Source of the DNA: Streptococcus sp. WB01_FAA12
Lineage (GTDB): Bacteria > Bacillota > Bacilli > Lactobacillales > Streptococcaceae
Length of the DNA stretch: 64,000 nt
Assembly (NCBI RefSeq): GCF_012843315.1
Contig: NZ_JABAEX010000002.1
Location: 111,697 to 175,696, forward strand
Direction of reading: 5' to 3'
Positions 37,836-46,880 of this stretch are shown piece after piece. Both the position numbers and the translations under genes were made by a program. Position 1 is the stretch's first letter, and each line of letters starts with the position of its first letter. The notes beneath the pieces are model-generated. The model was given only the letters and a program-made list of their open reading frames with translations, had not been told where the DNA came from and searched no databases.

Positions 37836-39527
37836 ATGCGTCATAAATTAAATTGGAAAGATTGGCTCATTCGTTTAGGCTTAATCTGGTTCTTGGTAAC
37901 TTTCATCATTTATCCAAACTTTGATTTAGTAGTTAATGTATTTGTGAAAGGTGGGGAGTTTTCACTTGATGTCGTACAACGAGCTTTTAAATCTCAACGT
38001 GCGATTCAGAGTATTTTTAACAGTTTCAAGTTAGCATTCTCACTAATTATAACTGTTAATGTTGTTGGTGTACTTTGTGTATTGTTTACAGAATATTTTG
38101 ATATTAAAGGAGCTAAAATATTAAAACTAGGATACATGACGTCACTAATCTACGGTGGAGTAGTTTTGGCTACTGGTTATAAATTCGTTTATGGACCATA
38201 TGGAATGATTACCAAATTTTTACAAAGTATTATTCCATCTTTAGATCCTAACTGGTTTATTGGTTATGGTGCAGTTCTATTTATTATGACATTTTCTGGT
38301 ACTGCTAATCACACCTTATTCCTAACTAATACAATTCGAAGTGTAGACTATCATACTATTGAAGCTGCACGTAATATGGGTGCCAAACCATTTACAGTGT
38401 TTAGAAAAGTAGTATTGCCAACTCTAATTCCTACTTTATTCGCTCTTACAATTATGGTTTTTCTAAGTGGGTTATCAGCAGTAGCAGCACCTATGATTGT
38501 TGGTGGGAAAGAATTCCAAACTATTAACCCAATGATCATAACATTTGCTGGAATGGGAAATTCTCGTGACTTAGCCGCCTTTCTAGCAATTATTTTGGGT
38601 ATTGCCACTACGATTTTGCTTACTATTATGAACAAGATCGAAAAAGGCGGAAATTATATTTCTATTTCTAAAACGAAAGCACCTTTGAAAAAACAAAAAA
38701 TCACATCTAAACCATGGAATATCATTGCACATATTGTTGCTTATGCTTTGTTCACTGTTTTCATGTTACCATTGATTTTCATTGTATTGTATTCATTTAC
38801 TGACCCAGTTGCAATACAGTCAGGAAACTTATCATTATCAAACTTTACTCTTGATAATTACAGATTGTTCTTTAGTAATAGTGTTGCGTTTTCTCCATTC
38901 CTAGTCAGCTTTATATATTCTATCATTGCAGCAACTACTGCAACAGTTCTTGCTGTTGTGTTTGCGCGAGTAGTTCGTAAACATAAAACTCGATTTGATT
39001 TCTTGTTCGAATACGGAGCTCTTCTTCCTTGGCTATTACCAAGTACACTTCTAGCAGTTAGTTTATTGTTCACTTTCAACCAACCTCAACTTTTAGTCTT
39101 TAACCAGATTCTAGTTGGTAGTTTAGTAATTTTGCTAATCGCTTATATTGTTGTAAAAATTCCATTCTCTTATAGAATGGTACGTGCAATCTTATTTAGT
39201 GTTGATGATGAGATGGAGGATGCTGCTAGAAGTATGGGGGCTTCACCATTTTACACAATGATGAAGGTTATTATTCCTTTCATCTTGCCGGTAGTTCTTT
39301 CTGTTATCGCACTCAACTTTAACTCTTTATTGACCGATTTCGATTTATCTGTATTCCTTTATCATCCATTGGCTCAACCATTAGGTATTACGATTCGTTC
39401 TGCAGGTGATGAAACAGCAACATCTAATGCACAAGCTCTTGTATTTGTTTATACAATTGTTCTAATGATTATTTCAGGAACTGTATTGTACTTCACACAG
39501 AGACCGCGTGGTAAGAAAAGGAAATAG
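37836..39527 (+). CDS. ABC transporter permease, fused two-domain (FbpB/PhnU type)
   Basis: 563 residues, about 12 membrane helices, made of two tandem permease domains. Each has an EAA coupling motif: [20 protein letters not shown] in the first half and [20 protein letters not shown] in the second. Such fused permeases are typical of iron(III) and phosphonate importers. GGAGG ribosome site 12 nt after the ATPase stop; the MgtC-like gene starts 3 nt after its own stop. Confidence 0.93.
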   Translation: MRHKLNWKDWLIRLGLIWFLVTFIIYPNFDLVVNVFVKGGEFSLDVVQRAFKSQRAIQSIFNSFKLAFSLIITVNVVGVLCVLFTEYFDIKGAKILKLGYMTSLIYGGVVLATGYKFVYGPYGMITKFLQSIIPSLDPNWFIGYGAVLFIMTFSGTANHTLFLTNTIRSVDYHTIEAARNMGAKPFTVFRKVVLPTLIPTLFALTIMVFLSGLSAVAAPMIVGGKEFQTINPMIITFAGMGNSRDLAAFLAIILGIATTILLTIMNKIEKGGNYISISKTKAPLKKQKITSKPWNIIAHIVAYALFTVFMLPLIFIVLYSFTDPVAIQSGNLSLSNFTLDNYRLFFSNSVAFSPFLVSFIYSIIAATTATVLAVVFARVVRKHKTRFDFLFEYGALLPWLLPSTLLAVSLLFTFNQPQLLVFNQILVGSLVILLIAYIVVKIPFSYRMVRAILFSVDDEMEDAARSMGASPFYTMMKVIIPFILPVVLSVIALNFNSLLTDFDLSVFLYHPLAQPLGITIRSAGDETATSNAQALVFVYTIVLMIISGTVLYFTQRPRGKKRK

Positions 39528-39529
39528 TA

Positions 39530-40240
39530 ATGCAATCATCCAGCATTGGACTATCATACATTGAAATTATTATTAGAGTCGTGTTATCTTTGGTCATTGG
39601 AAGTATTATTGGCTTAGAAAGAGGAAGTAAATCTCAACCAGCAGGTATTCGTACACATAGTATCGTTTGTATGGCTGCTTGTTTGATTATGATGACTAAT
39701 GAATTTGTATCTTATAAGTTTGGAACAGGAGATCCGACACGTTTAGGTGCTCAAGTTATTTCTGGTGTTGGTTTTCTTGGAGCTGGAACAATTCTTATCA
39801 CAGATAAAAAGAAGGTTACTGGTCTGACAACTGCAGCAGGAATCTGGGCTTCTGCAGGAATAGGTTTAGCTATTGGAGTAGGTTTTTATGAAGGTGCTCT
39901 GTTAGTAGCTATTTCTGTGTGGAGTGTGATTTCTATGTTTCAGCCTTTAAAAAAATATCTTCAAAGTCGTTCAAAAGTTATTGAATTATATATTGTAGTT
40001 AAATCTACTGAGGCATATAATCGAGTATTAGTTTATTGTGCAGAAAATGGAATTCGATTGAATGATTCAAGAACTGCTTTTGGAGATGTTAATTCTGAAA
40101 GAATTGAATATTTTGATGTTCCAGACAAAAGAATAGCATCATTTATGACTCTAGAACTTTCAGGTAAGTTTGAACATCTTAAACTAATGGAAGAAATAGC
40201 AAATATTGTTGGTGTTATTTATGTCGAAGAAGTTAGTTGA
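39530..40240 (+). CDS. MgtC/SapB family membrane protein
   Basis: 236 residues: four or five N-terminal membrane helices with the MgtC motifs IGSIIGLERGSKSQPAGIRTH, RLGAQVISGVGFLGAGTI and TGLTTAAGIWASAGIG, followed by a soluble ACT-like C-terminal domain (about 145-236). MgtC proteins inhibit F-type ATPase or aid survival at low magnesium in intracellular pathogens; SapB-like members are poorly known. Almost no gap to the permease, so it belongs to the importer operon. Terminator after the stop. Confidence 0.9.
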   Translation: MQSSSIGLSYIEIIIRVVLSLVIGSIIGLERGSKSQPAGIRTHSIVCMAACLIMMTNEFVSYKFGTGDPTRLGAQVISGVGFLGAGTILITDKKKVTGLTTAAGIWASAGIGLAIGVGFYEGALLVAISVWSVISMFQPLKKYLQSRSKVIELYIVVKSTEAYNRVLVYCAENGIRLNDSRTAFGDVNSERIEYFDVPDKRIASFMTLELSGKFEHLKLMEEIANIVGVIYVEEVS

Positions 40241-40249
40241 TATAGAATA

Positions 40250-40286
40250 AACAAAGGGGCAGTTATTCTTGTCCCTTTGTTTTTTA
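40250..40286 (+). terminator. Terminator of importer operon
   Basis: AACAAAGGGGCA / TTGTCCCTTTGTT stem with T6. Confidence 0.88.
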
Positions 40287-40334
40287 GGTGATAATTGACT
40301 CGAAATTATTTGCAAAGTATAAGGATAAACATAA

Positions 40335-40697
40335 ATGAAGGTATATAATATTAATTTTGACTGTGGAAGAATAACGTATTTTGAATATAATTCTTTAGTG
40401 CAAGTATATAGATTTCATTCTTTTTATGATATTTGTGAAATTGTATTTTCGTCTTCTTTACCAGCTGATGATATATTAGCAAAAGTTATTGTTAAGGAAA
40501 AGATTATTCCGATCTTAGACTGCTATGTCCAAATGTTATTAGATACTTTTATAGTTTCAATGGATTTTACCGAAAATGATTTTTTATATTTTCGTGGTAA
40601 GTTATTTTCATACAAGTTTATCAGTTGTGAAGTAGAAAAAATTGTAAAGAATAAAGATTTTAATTGTCAATGTTATTTTTTTGAATCGGAAGAATAG
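40335..40697 (+). CDS. Hypothetical protein, 120 residues
   Basis: Not recognised. AAGGA lies about 10 nt before ATG 40335. The product is rich in aromatic residues and isoleucine with no clear signal or membrane helix (MKVYNINFDCGRITYFEYNS...), and the reading frame has no oddities. It lies between the importer terminator and the LacI gene, within the island. It could be a real small protein or a chance frame in AT-rich DNA; the ribosome site and length favour a real gene. Confidence 0.5.
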   Translation: MKVYNINFDCGRITYFEYNSLVQVYRFHSFYDICEIVFSSSLPADDILAKVIVKEKIIPILDCYVQMLLDTFIVSMDFTENDFLYFRGKLFSYKFISCEVEKIVKNKDFNCQCYFFESEE

Positions 40698-40766
40698 AGT
40701 ATAAAATAGAAAATTTTGAAATTAAAGTTTTTGTTAAGATACATTAAAATATTTTACTAAATTCTC

Positions 40767-40794
40767 TTGTTAAAAAAAGTAAATATTGTATAAT
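40767..40794 (+). promoter_or_regulatory. Promoter of the LacI-family gene
   Basis: TTGTTA (40767-40772), 16-nt spacer, TATAAT (40789-40794). No TGACA-NCGN-TGTCA operator here. Confidence 0.65.
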
Positions 40795-40826
40795 AAAATT
40801 AGATAAATCATAAATGGAGGACTAAA

Positions 40827-41828
40827 GTGAAAAATTTAAACGATAAAAAGGTAACTATTTATGATATTGCGCATTTATCAGGTTTTTCTCCAAAAACTGT
40901 TTCACGTGTTATTAACGGTGGTGAAAAGGTAAAAGAAGAAACTTATCGAGCTATTCAAAAAGTCATTGATGAGTTGTCGTATGTTCCAAATGCATATGCA
41001 AAAAATTTGACTAAGAAAGAAACTACAAACATTTTGATTTCCGTTAAAAAGATTGATTCTTTTCCCTTGATTTGGTTTCAAACTTTACTAGATAGAGTTC
41101 TACAAACTTGTAAAGAGTTTGGTGTAAACGCTATTGTTGAATACTTTGGTGAAGAAGATACGATTAGGAATTCAATAATTTCAAGTACAGGAAGCTTAAT
41201 AGATGGAGTAATAGTATTTTATGAAAGTAAAGACGATATTCGGATTAATTATTTACAGAAGAATAATATGCCTTTTATAGTTTTTGGAGAATCTCGAACA
41301 CCTGATGTTGTTTATGTATCTAATAACAATTTTCAAGCAACTTATGATATGATGGAATTAGTAACAAAAGAGAATATTAAAAGTATGTTGTTACTTATGG
41401 GAGGGGAATCTCTTGTTAATAAGGATCGTGAAAAAGGTATTCGTACTTTTCTGACTGATAAAAATTATTTAATGGATTTGCAAGTTATTTATGGTTTAAC
41501 TACAATTGATTCAGTTTATTCATATGCTATAAATAATTTATCTAATCAAAATCATCCGGATATGATATTTGTTTCAGGGGATGAGAAGGTTCAAGGGCTG
41601 ATTCGTGCGTGCTATGAGAAGGGGATTACCATTCCTGATGATATTTCAATAATTGGATTCGATAATATTCCTATTTCGCAATATTATACTCCAGCTCTGT
41701 CTACTATTTCTCCTAATTATGCTATGTTAGCCCAAAAAATGATAGAAGGTGTTTTAGCAATTATTAAAGGGGAAAGTGTCACATCTGTTGAAGTTTCTCC
41801 TAAATTTGTTAGGAGACAGAGTTTCTAG
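40827..41828 (+). CDS. LacI-family transcriptional repressor of the island
   Basis: 333 residues. N-terminal helix-turn-helix and hinge: VTIYDIAHLSGFSPKTVSRVI (residues 8-28) and NAYAKNLTKKETTNI; C-terminal periplasmic-binding-like effector domain, ending VEVSPKFVRRQSF. GTG start 40827 with GGAGG eight nt upstream. The two TGACA-NCGN-TGTCA sites in the island have the size and CG centre of LacI-family operators, so this protein probably represses both operons. Effector unknown; by family a sugar or sugar derivative, which fits galT/galE. Confidence 0.9.
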   Translation: MKNLNDKKVTIYDIAHLSGFSPKTVSRVINGGEKVKEETYRAIQKVIDELSYVPNAYAKNLTKKETTNILISVKKIDSFPLIWFQTLLDRVLQTCKEFGVNAIVEYFGEEDTIRNSIISSTGSLIDGVIVFYESKDDIRINYLQKNNMPFIVFGESRTPDVVYVSNNNFQATYDMMELVTKENIKSMLLLMGGESLVNKDREKGIRTFLTDKNYLMDLQVIYGLTTIDSVYSYAINNLSNQNHPDMIFVSGDEKVQGLIRACYEKGITIPDDISIIGFDNIPISQYYTPALSTISPNYAMLAQKMIEGVLAIIKGESVTSVEVSPKFVRRQSF

Positions 41829-41986
41829 TATTGTTTAATTCTTGAAAATCCTAGTGGAAAAGATGGAGTGTTCTAAAATAAGTTCTGTTTAGCCTCCATT
41901 TAGTTTCTAATGAGTTGTTTAGTCGCTTTTCATTATAGATGATATGGGACTTTTTTCTACAACAAAATAGGCTCCATAATATCCAT
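41829..41986. other. Gap with possible IS-end remnant
   Basis: No gene seen. The stretch around 41922-41984 (TTTTCATTATAGATGATATGGGAC, shown only in part, then AAAATAGGCTCCATAATATC) resembles sequences I associate with ISL3-family element ends, but no transposase is present. Confidence 0.3.
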
Positions 41987-42164
41987 AGGGGGCATTTTTA
42001 GAAATGTAAAGAAAAAAAAGAAAATTCAAAGTGTTTGTTTATAGGCAATCATCACAAGTTAGTTTTTTTAAATAAGTTAGTATTTTTGGAATTTTTGACC
42101 AAAGTGTGACCAAAAGTCAATGAATATAGAATAAAGTAGATCAGGAAACTGGTCTATTTATTTT
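41987..42164 (+). repeat. Right direct repeat (attR-like) of the tRNA-Arg island
   Basis: Begins AGGGGGCATTTT, the tRNA 3' end, then matches 28121-28320 in order: CAAAGTGTTTGTTTATA, GGCAATCATCACAAGTTA (identical), two TGACCAAA units, and AAAGTAGATCAGGAAACTGGTCTATTTATTTT. Confidence 0.88.
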
Positions 42165-42299
42165 GTAATTATTAATGAACAGTATTTTTTAAGTTTATAA
42201 TATTCAGTTTAAGTTAAATAGTTGTAATTATAGTATATAAGTTTTTCTTTGTTAATGTTATAATATAAAGTATATAGAGCTATTTTTCGAGGTGCGGAT

Positions 42300-44069
42300 T
42301 TGGCAAATAATAAAAAAATTGAGACATTAGGTGTTTCATATCTGTCGACATTTATAGATAAGCATGAGTTACTTCAATCTTATTTTGATAGAAATGATAA
42401 AACTCCAGTGTGGGATGGAGAAATTCATGTTCTTAAATCATCGAGTGAGAAGAAAGACGAAATATTAGGTAAAGTACCTGTTCAGATTAAAACCACTAGA
42501 CAGAAAAAAGATGTGTTAAAATCCTTTCCATTAGATGCTAGAGATTTAGAATTATATAAATCAAATGGCGGCGTAGTTTTATTTGTAGTTTGGTTGAGTG
42601 AGAATAATGACTTACGAGAAATCTATTATAAATCATTGCCTCCTTTTTCTATAAAAGATTTGCTCAAAAAAAGTAAATTAAAAAATAAATCTACAAATAG
42701 TAAGAAACTGTCCATACAGATATTTAAACTAGATGAAAAAAAGATGTATCCAATGTTAGTGGATTTTATAAATAATAGTCAGAGACAGTATAGCTTCATA
42801 AATACTGATGGTATCTCAGTTGAAGATATCTCTGACGATAATAATCTTAAATTCTATTTTTATGGACAAGGAAAAGGAGAGATATTTAACTATCAGAAAG
42901 AACACGATCTCTTCATTTATTATAAAGATCCTTTAACTGGTATTGAAATACCACTTGAAAATACAATAAAGGTTGTCGAAACTTACGAGGAAACTGATTT
43001 AATTATTACAATTGGAGATTTTACTTTTCAAGATGTAAAAAGACATCGATTCCCTGATGGGAGTGTACAACTACATTTTGGTGAATGCTTTAAAATGTCC
43101 TTTGATGTAAATAAAAAAATATTTAAATTTAATTATACAAGGTCTAATATGCTCTCAAAAGCCATGGAGTGTACGGAGGTACTTCAAGAGCTAGGAAGAG
43201 TAGGATATTTCAATCTCAATGGAAATAAAATAGAACTAGATAATCAGTCAATATCGGATATTACTTCACGGAATTTAGATAGCGATATAAAGGATTTGAG
43301 ACAGATTTCTAACTTCTTGGAAAATATGGGTGTACAAAAGGATCTTGATCTAAACTACTTTGATAAACAATCTCAAAAAAATCTAAATATCCTTAATTCA
43401 GGTCTTGTTCTAAAGAAGAAGGTTGCCTTAGATTATAATGAATCTAAATTACTTCATCTAAGAATTGCTAATATCCATATTATTGCCTTATATAATTTTA
43501 CAATAGATAAGAACGGAACTATGATTGATATCTTTACTGAAATTCCCTGGTGTAGGAGAGGTGAGGGTAAAGATTCTTCAGATATTTCAATTTTTGAAGT
43601 TTTTGAACCTAACGATTGGCTAAAAATAGATAATTGTAATTTTGATTCGGTTATTGCCTCATATCAAAGATTAGTTGATAATGACTTGAAATTTGAAGAT
43701 GCTAATAACACTATTATAAAAATAGTTATTGCTGCTGACATGGCAGAAGATGTTTCTAGAAGAGAGTTATTGCTTAATTGGGCACAATGTCTTTCTAATT
43801 GGAACTTAAAATACTCCCAAAATAGTGAGATAGCTATAATAAATGACCTTCAAATAAAATCTAGAGTTCGTAAATTAAACAGCAAAGAAATGGAGATTCT
43901 AAGCAATATTTTAGTAAATAGTAATGATAACTATGAACTTTGTTTCGGTTCATCAGTGTTATTGAAATCGAAACCGCAAGCTGATTTGTTTTGGAATAAA
44001 CTGGATAACGAGACAAAAGAAAGATATAAAGACTTTCCTATTTATACTTTGTATATGAAATTATCGTAA
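42300..44069 (+). CDS. DUF4365-like protein with PD-(D/E)XK nuclease features, candidate defence gene
   Basis: 589 residues. The N-terminal domain has the pattern of DUF4365 nucleases: KIETLGVSYLSTFI, then WDGEIHV (Asp39, Glu41) and VPVQIKTTRQKK (Gln62-x-Lys64), the D...(E/Q)xK core of the restriction-endonuclease fold. The rest (about 190-589) is unfamiliar, without membrane segments, helicase or methylase motifs. TTG start 42300 with GAGGTG about 6 nt upstream. It stands alone beyond the right island repeat; AT-rich. Stand-alone DUF4365 proteins are common in defence islands, so an anti-phage role is plausible, not shown. Confidence 0.75.
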   Translation: MANNKKIETLGVSYLSTFIDKHELLQSYFDRNDKTPVWDGEIHVLKSSSEKKDEILGKVPVQIKTTRQKKDVLKSFPLDARDLELYKSNGGVVLFVVWLSENNDLREIYYKSLPPFSIKDLLKKSKLKNKSTNSKKLSIQIFKLDEKKMYPMLVDFINNSQRQYSFINTDGISVEDISDDNNLKFYFYGQGKGEIFNYQKEHDLFIYYKDPLTGIEIPLENTIKVVETYEETDLIITIGDFTFQDVKRHRFPDGSVQLHFGECFKMSFDVNKKIFKFNYTRSNMLSKAMECTEVLQELGRVGYFNLNGNKIELDNQSISDITSRNLDSDIKDLRQISNFLENMGVQKDLDLNYFDKQSQKNLNILNSGLVLKKKVALDYNESKLLHLRIANIHIIALYNFTIDKNGTMIDIFTEIPWCRRGEGKDSSDISIFEVFEPNDWLKIDNCNFDSVIASYQRLVDNDLKFEDANNTIIKIVIAADMAEDVSRRELLLNWAQCLSNWNLKYSQNSEIAIINDLQIKSRVRKLNSKEMEILSNILVNSNDNYELCFGSSVLLKSKPQADLFWNKLDNETKERYKDFPIYTLYMKLS

Positions 44070-44240
44070 AATTAAAAGAGATTATAAAGAGATAAAATAT
44101 GGAAATAAAGAGGGTGATTTATTATAATTCAGTACCACAATTAAGGAAGCAATACCTATTTTTGCACTCTCAAGATTTAAGTAACTGTAAAACTGCAATT
44201 TAATTTATTGATTTACCCTCATTGTGATATGTTCATACTA

Positions 44241-44264
44241 AAAACCGCTCTGCTGAGCGGTTTT
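44241..44264. terminator. Bidirectional terminator before the HAD phosphatase
   Basis: AAAACCGCTC-TGCT-GAGCGGTTTT, perfect ten-base stem, between converging genes. Confidence 0.88.
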
Positions 44265-44281
44265 CGTCTATTCTTACCTTT

Positions 44282-45088
44282 TTACAGTACCCACGTACGG
44301 ATAGCATGGGCAACGCCGGATTCGTCATTAGACTTGGTGATGTATTTGGCGATTTTTTTGAGTTCTGGATTTCCATTTTCCATAACAACGGGGTTACCAA
44401 CGACTTCCAGCATGGCACGGTCATTTTCTTCGTCCCCGATAGCCATGGTTTCATCTTTGGTCAATCCGAGTTTTTCAGCTAAGTGAGTGATGGCTGAACC
44501 CTTGTCTACATTCTTTTTAAGGAGTTCAAGGTAGAAAGGAGCAGATTTATTGATAGAGTAGCGTTCGTAAAATTCTGCTGGGATTTTTTCAATCGCAGCA
44601 TCGAGAATTTCTGGTTCATCGATAAACATACATTTGACAATTTCCTTGCCAGCCATTTCTTCAGGAGTACGGTAGAAAATGGGCATGTTGACGAGGGTTG
44701 ATTCATGCACCGTGTATTTTCCGATATTGCGATTGGCAGTATAGATACCGTCCTTGGTAATAGCGTGCATGTGGACACCGAGCTTGCGACTGAGAAATTC
44801 CATATCCAGATAATCCTCATAGGTCAAGGATTCGCTGATAATCTCATGACCAGTAGCAGTCTCTTGGACAAGGGCACCGTTGAAGGTTACCACATAGTCA
44901 CCATCGTCTCTCAATTGCAAGTCATCCAGAAGTTTGGCAACACCTGCGATAGGGCGACCAGTTGCAATGACGACTTTGACACCAGCTTGTTTGGCGTCTT
45001 GAATGGCAGAAAAGACTTCCGGAGTGATCTCCTTTTTACTGTTTACTAGGGTACCATCGATATCGACGGCGATTAGTTTAATACTCAT
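44282..45088 (-). CDS. HAD-superfamily Cof-type sugar phosphatase
   Basis: 268-residue phosphatase of the Cof/YidA subgroup acting on sugar phosphates or related small phosphates. HAD motif I VDIDGTL at the N-terminus, motif II VVIATGRP, motif III lysine in the region before DETMAIGDEENDRAML, which holds motif IV. Sits 9 nt downstream of the HD-domain gene on the same strand, so co-transcribed with it. It marks the return to core chromosome after the island. Confidence 0.93.
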   Translation of the reverse strand: MSIKLIAVDIDGTLVNSKKEITPEVFSAIQDAKQAGVKVVIATGRPIAGVAKLLDDLQLRDDGDYVVTFNGALVQETATGHEIISESLTYEDYLDMEFLSRKLGVHMHAITKDGIYTANRNIGKYTVHESTLVNMPIFYRTPEEMAGKEIVKCMFIDEPEILDAAIEKIPAEFYERYSINKSAPFYLELLKKNVDKGSAITHLAEKLGLTKDETMAIGDEENDRAMLEVVGNPVVMENGNPELKKIAKYITKSNDESGVAHAIRTWVL

Positions 45089-45097
45089 ATATTTCCT

Positions 45098-46405
45098 CTA
45101 TTCGTTCTTATTTGGGGTAAAATGATCGTTCTCAATCAAGTGTAAAAATTGCTGGGTAATGCTTGCGAAGATACTGTTTTGGTCCAACATTTCTTTTGGG
45201 AAATAGAAACGATTATCTCCGTGGCGACTGCCAGCAAGGGATTGAACGATAGGAGACAGGCTAGAGAGTTCTGCCAGATCTCCATTTTTCTGTAGAATCT
45301 CAATCTGTGTCCGTGGATTTTCAGATTCGGGACGATAGATATCATAAGGAAGGTCAAAGTTCTTATGAATGGCTGTGTAGTAGTCGGGATCAAATCCGAT
45401 GTCTTCAACCAGTTGTCTCATGGTTGCGAGTCGGTCTTGATCTTCTTGAGAAAAAGTAATGGATTTGAAGACCTTACGGTTGACAAAGCGCTGCGACAAG
45501 TCTGCGAGAATCTTGTCAGGACTGGTCATCCAGAGTTGGAAGTAGGTATTCATCACGCCATCATCAAGAGCCAGATAGTCAGATAGGGTAACTCTCTTTT
45601 CAAAAAAAGGTAACAAATGTGGGGAAGTTCGTGCAAAGAAGTCCTTGTCTTCAGGAAAGAGTTCCTTGGCGCGTTTGAGGAGATTCTGTAGGAGAACTTC
45701 CATGGCGCGTGTTGCTGGGTGAAAATAAACCTGCATATACATCTGGTAGCGACTGAGAACATAGTCTTCAATGGCATGCATGCCATTGCGTTGAAAGGCG
45801 ATACCATTTTCGATAGGACGAATCACTCGGAGAATTCGAGTCAGGTCAAATTCTCCGTAAGATGCTCCTGTAAAATAAGAGTCACGCAAGAGATAGTCCA
45901 TGCGATCCGCATCAATCTGGCTAGAAATGAGTTGCACGACCTGCTTGTTAGGATAGGTGTGGTCAATGACACTGGCCACCTTTTCTGGAAAATCTGGCGC
46001 TACTTGAAGCAGGACTTGGTGAATCTCTGTTTCAGGGCTTTGGATGATTTCCTGAGTAATGGCCTCATGATCTGTATCAAAGAGATGTTCAAAAGTATGG
46101 GAGTAGGCACCATGCCCAAGGTCATGTAGGAGAGCAGCAGTCATAGTCAAGAGAGACTCAGCAGGATCCCATTCTTCAGGATATTTTTCTTCAAAAATCT
46201 CCGTGATACGTCGTGCAATCTCATAAACCCCCAAACAGTGGGAGAAGCGGCTGTGCTCCCCACCATGGAAGGTATAACTGGAAGTTCCTAGTTGCTTGAT
46301 ACGGCGCAGACGTTGAAATTCTTTTGTATTGATCAAGTCATAGATGACCTGATTGTTTACATGGATATAGTTGTGAACTGGGTCACGGAATACTTTTTCG
46401 TTCAT
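45098..46405 (-). CDS. HD-domain phosphohydrolase (YwfO/SAMHD1-like)
   Basis: 435 residues. HD motif set: RLRRIKQLGTS, HSRFSHCLGVYEIA (first His), LLHDLGHGAYSH (HD), and DADRMDYLLRDS. The family hydrolyses dNTPs (dGTPase-like) or other nucleotides; B. subtilis YwfO is the nearest type known to me. Start ATG 46405 is divergent from the DUF1934 gene, with a short shared intergenic region. Confidence 0.9.
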   Translation of the reverse strand: MNEKVFRDPVHNYIHVNNQVIYDLINTKEFQRLRRIKQLGTSSYTFHGGEHSRFSHCLGVYEIARRITEIFEEKYPEEWDPAESLLTMTAALLHDLGHGAYSHTFEHLFDTDHEAITQEIIQSPETEIHQVLLQVAPDFPEKVASVIDHTYPNKQVVQLISSQIDADRMDYLLRDSYFTGASYGEFDLTRILRVIRPIENGIAFQRNGMHAIEDYVLSRYQMYMQVYFHPATRAMEVLLQNLLKRAKELFPEDKDFFARTSPHLLPFFEKRVTLSDYLALDDGVMNTYFQLWMTSPDKILADLSQRFVNRKVFKSITFSQEDQDRLATMRQLVEDIGFDPDYYTAIHKNFDLPYDIYRPESENPRTQIEILQKNGDLAELSSLSPIVQSLAGSRHGDNRFYFPKEMLDQNSIFASITQQFLHLIENDHFTPNKNE

Positions 46406-46476
46406 ATGACCATTATAGCAAAATCCTGCTCTTTTTGGTAAAATAGTAGGACAAGAGAGAAGAAAGAGGACCTGAT

Positions 46477-46854
46477 GTGAAGATTCGGATGCGAAATAGG
46501 ATTCAGTTTGATGAACAGTTGGAAGTCATTGACCAACTCTATGACGTGGAGGTGCGTGAAAAGGGAGATTATCGCTATCTGCTTTTCTATAATGAGGAAA
46601 AAGAAAAAGTGGTTCTCAAGTTTCATGAAGAAGAACTGGTGATGACCCGTTTCTCGAGTCCCAAAACCATCATGCGATTTCTAAAGGATAGTGATAGTTT
46701 GGCCTATATTCCTACTCCAATGGGGATGCAGGAGTTTATCATTCAGACAAGTCACTACAAACTGGATGGGCAAAAGATTGAGCTCGCCTATCAACTGCAA
46801 AACCAAGAGGGACATCCTTTTGCCAGTTATCAATTAGAAATTACTTGGGGATAA
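46477..46854 (+). CDS. DUF1934 family protein (YwiB-like)
   Basis: 125-residue beta-barrel-like (calycin/lipocalin-type) cytoplasmic protein of unknown function. GTG start 46477 with AAGAGGA upstream; the overlapping ATG at 46475 is out of frame. Recognised by MRFLKDSDSLAYIPTPMGMQ and FIIQTSHYKL and by position next to the HD gene. A terminator shared with the helicase follows. Confidence 0.85.
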   Translation: MKIRMRNRIQFDEQLEVIDQLYDVEVREKGDYRYLLFYNEEKEKVVLKFHEEELVMTRFSSPKTIMRFLKDSDSLAYIPTPMGMQEFIIQTSHYKLDGQKIELAYQLQNQEGHPFASYQLEITWG

Positions 46855-46858
46855 GAAA

Positions 46859-46880
46859 AAGGTTGGCGAATGCTAACCTT
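46859..46880. terminator. Bidirectional terminator between DUF1934 and helicase genes
   Basis: AAGGTTGGC-GAAT-GCTAACCTT; overlaps the last bases of the helicase gene on minus. Confidence 0.65.

Noticed and set aside
41987..41994. A second tRNA-Arg suggested by AGGGGGCA
   Set aside because: Only the last eight tRNA bases are present; the upstream sequence cannot form the rest of a cloverleaf.
44070..44240. Small gene after the DUF4365 protein
   Set aside because: AT-rich with frequent stops in all frames; no ribosome site with a frame of useful length.
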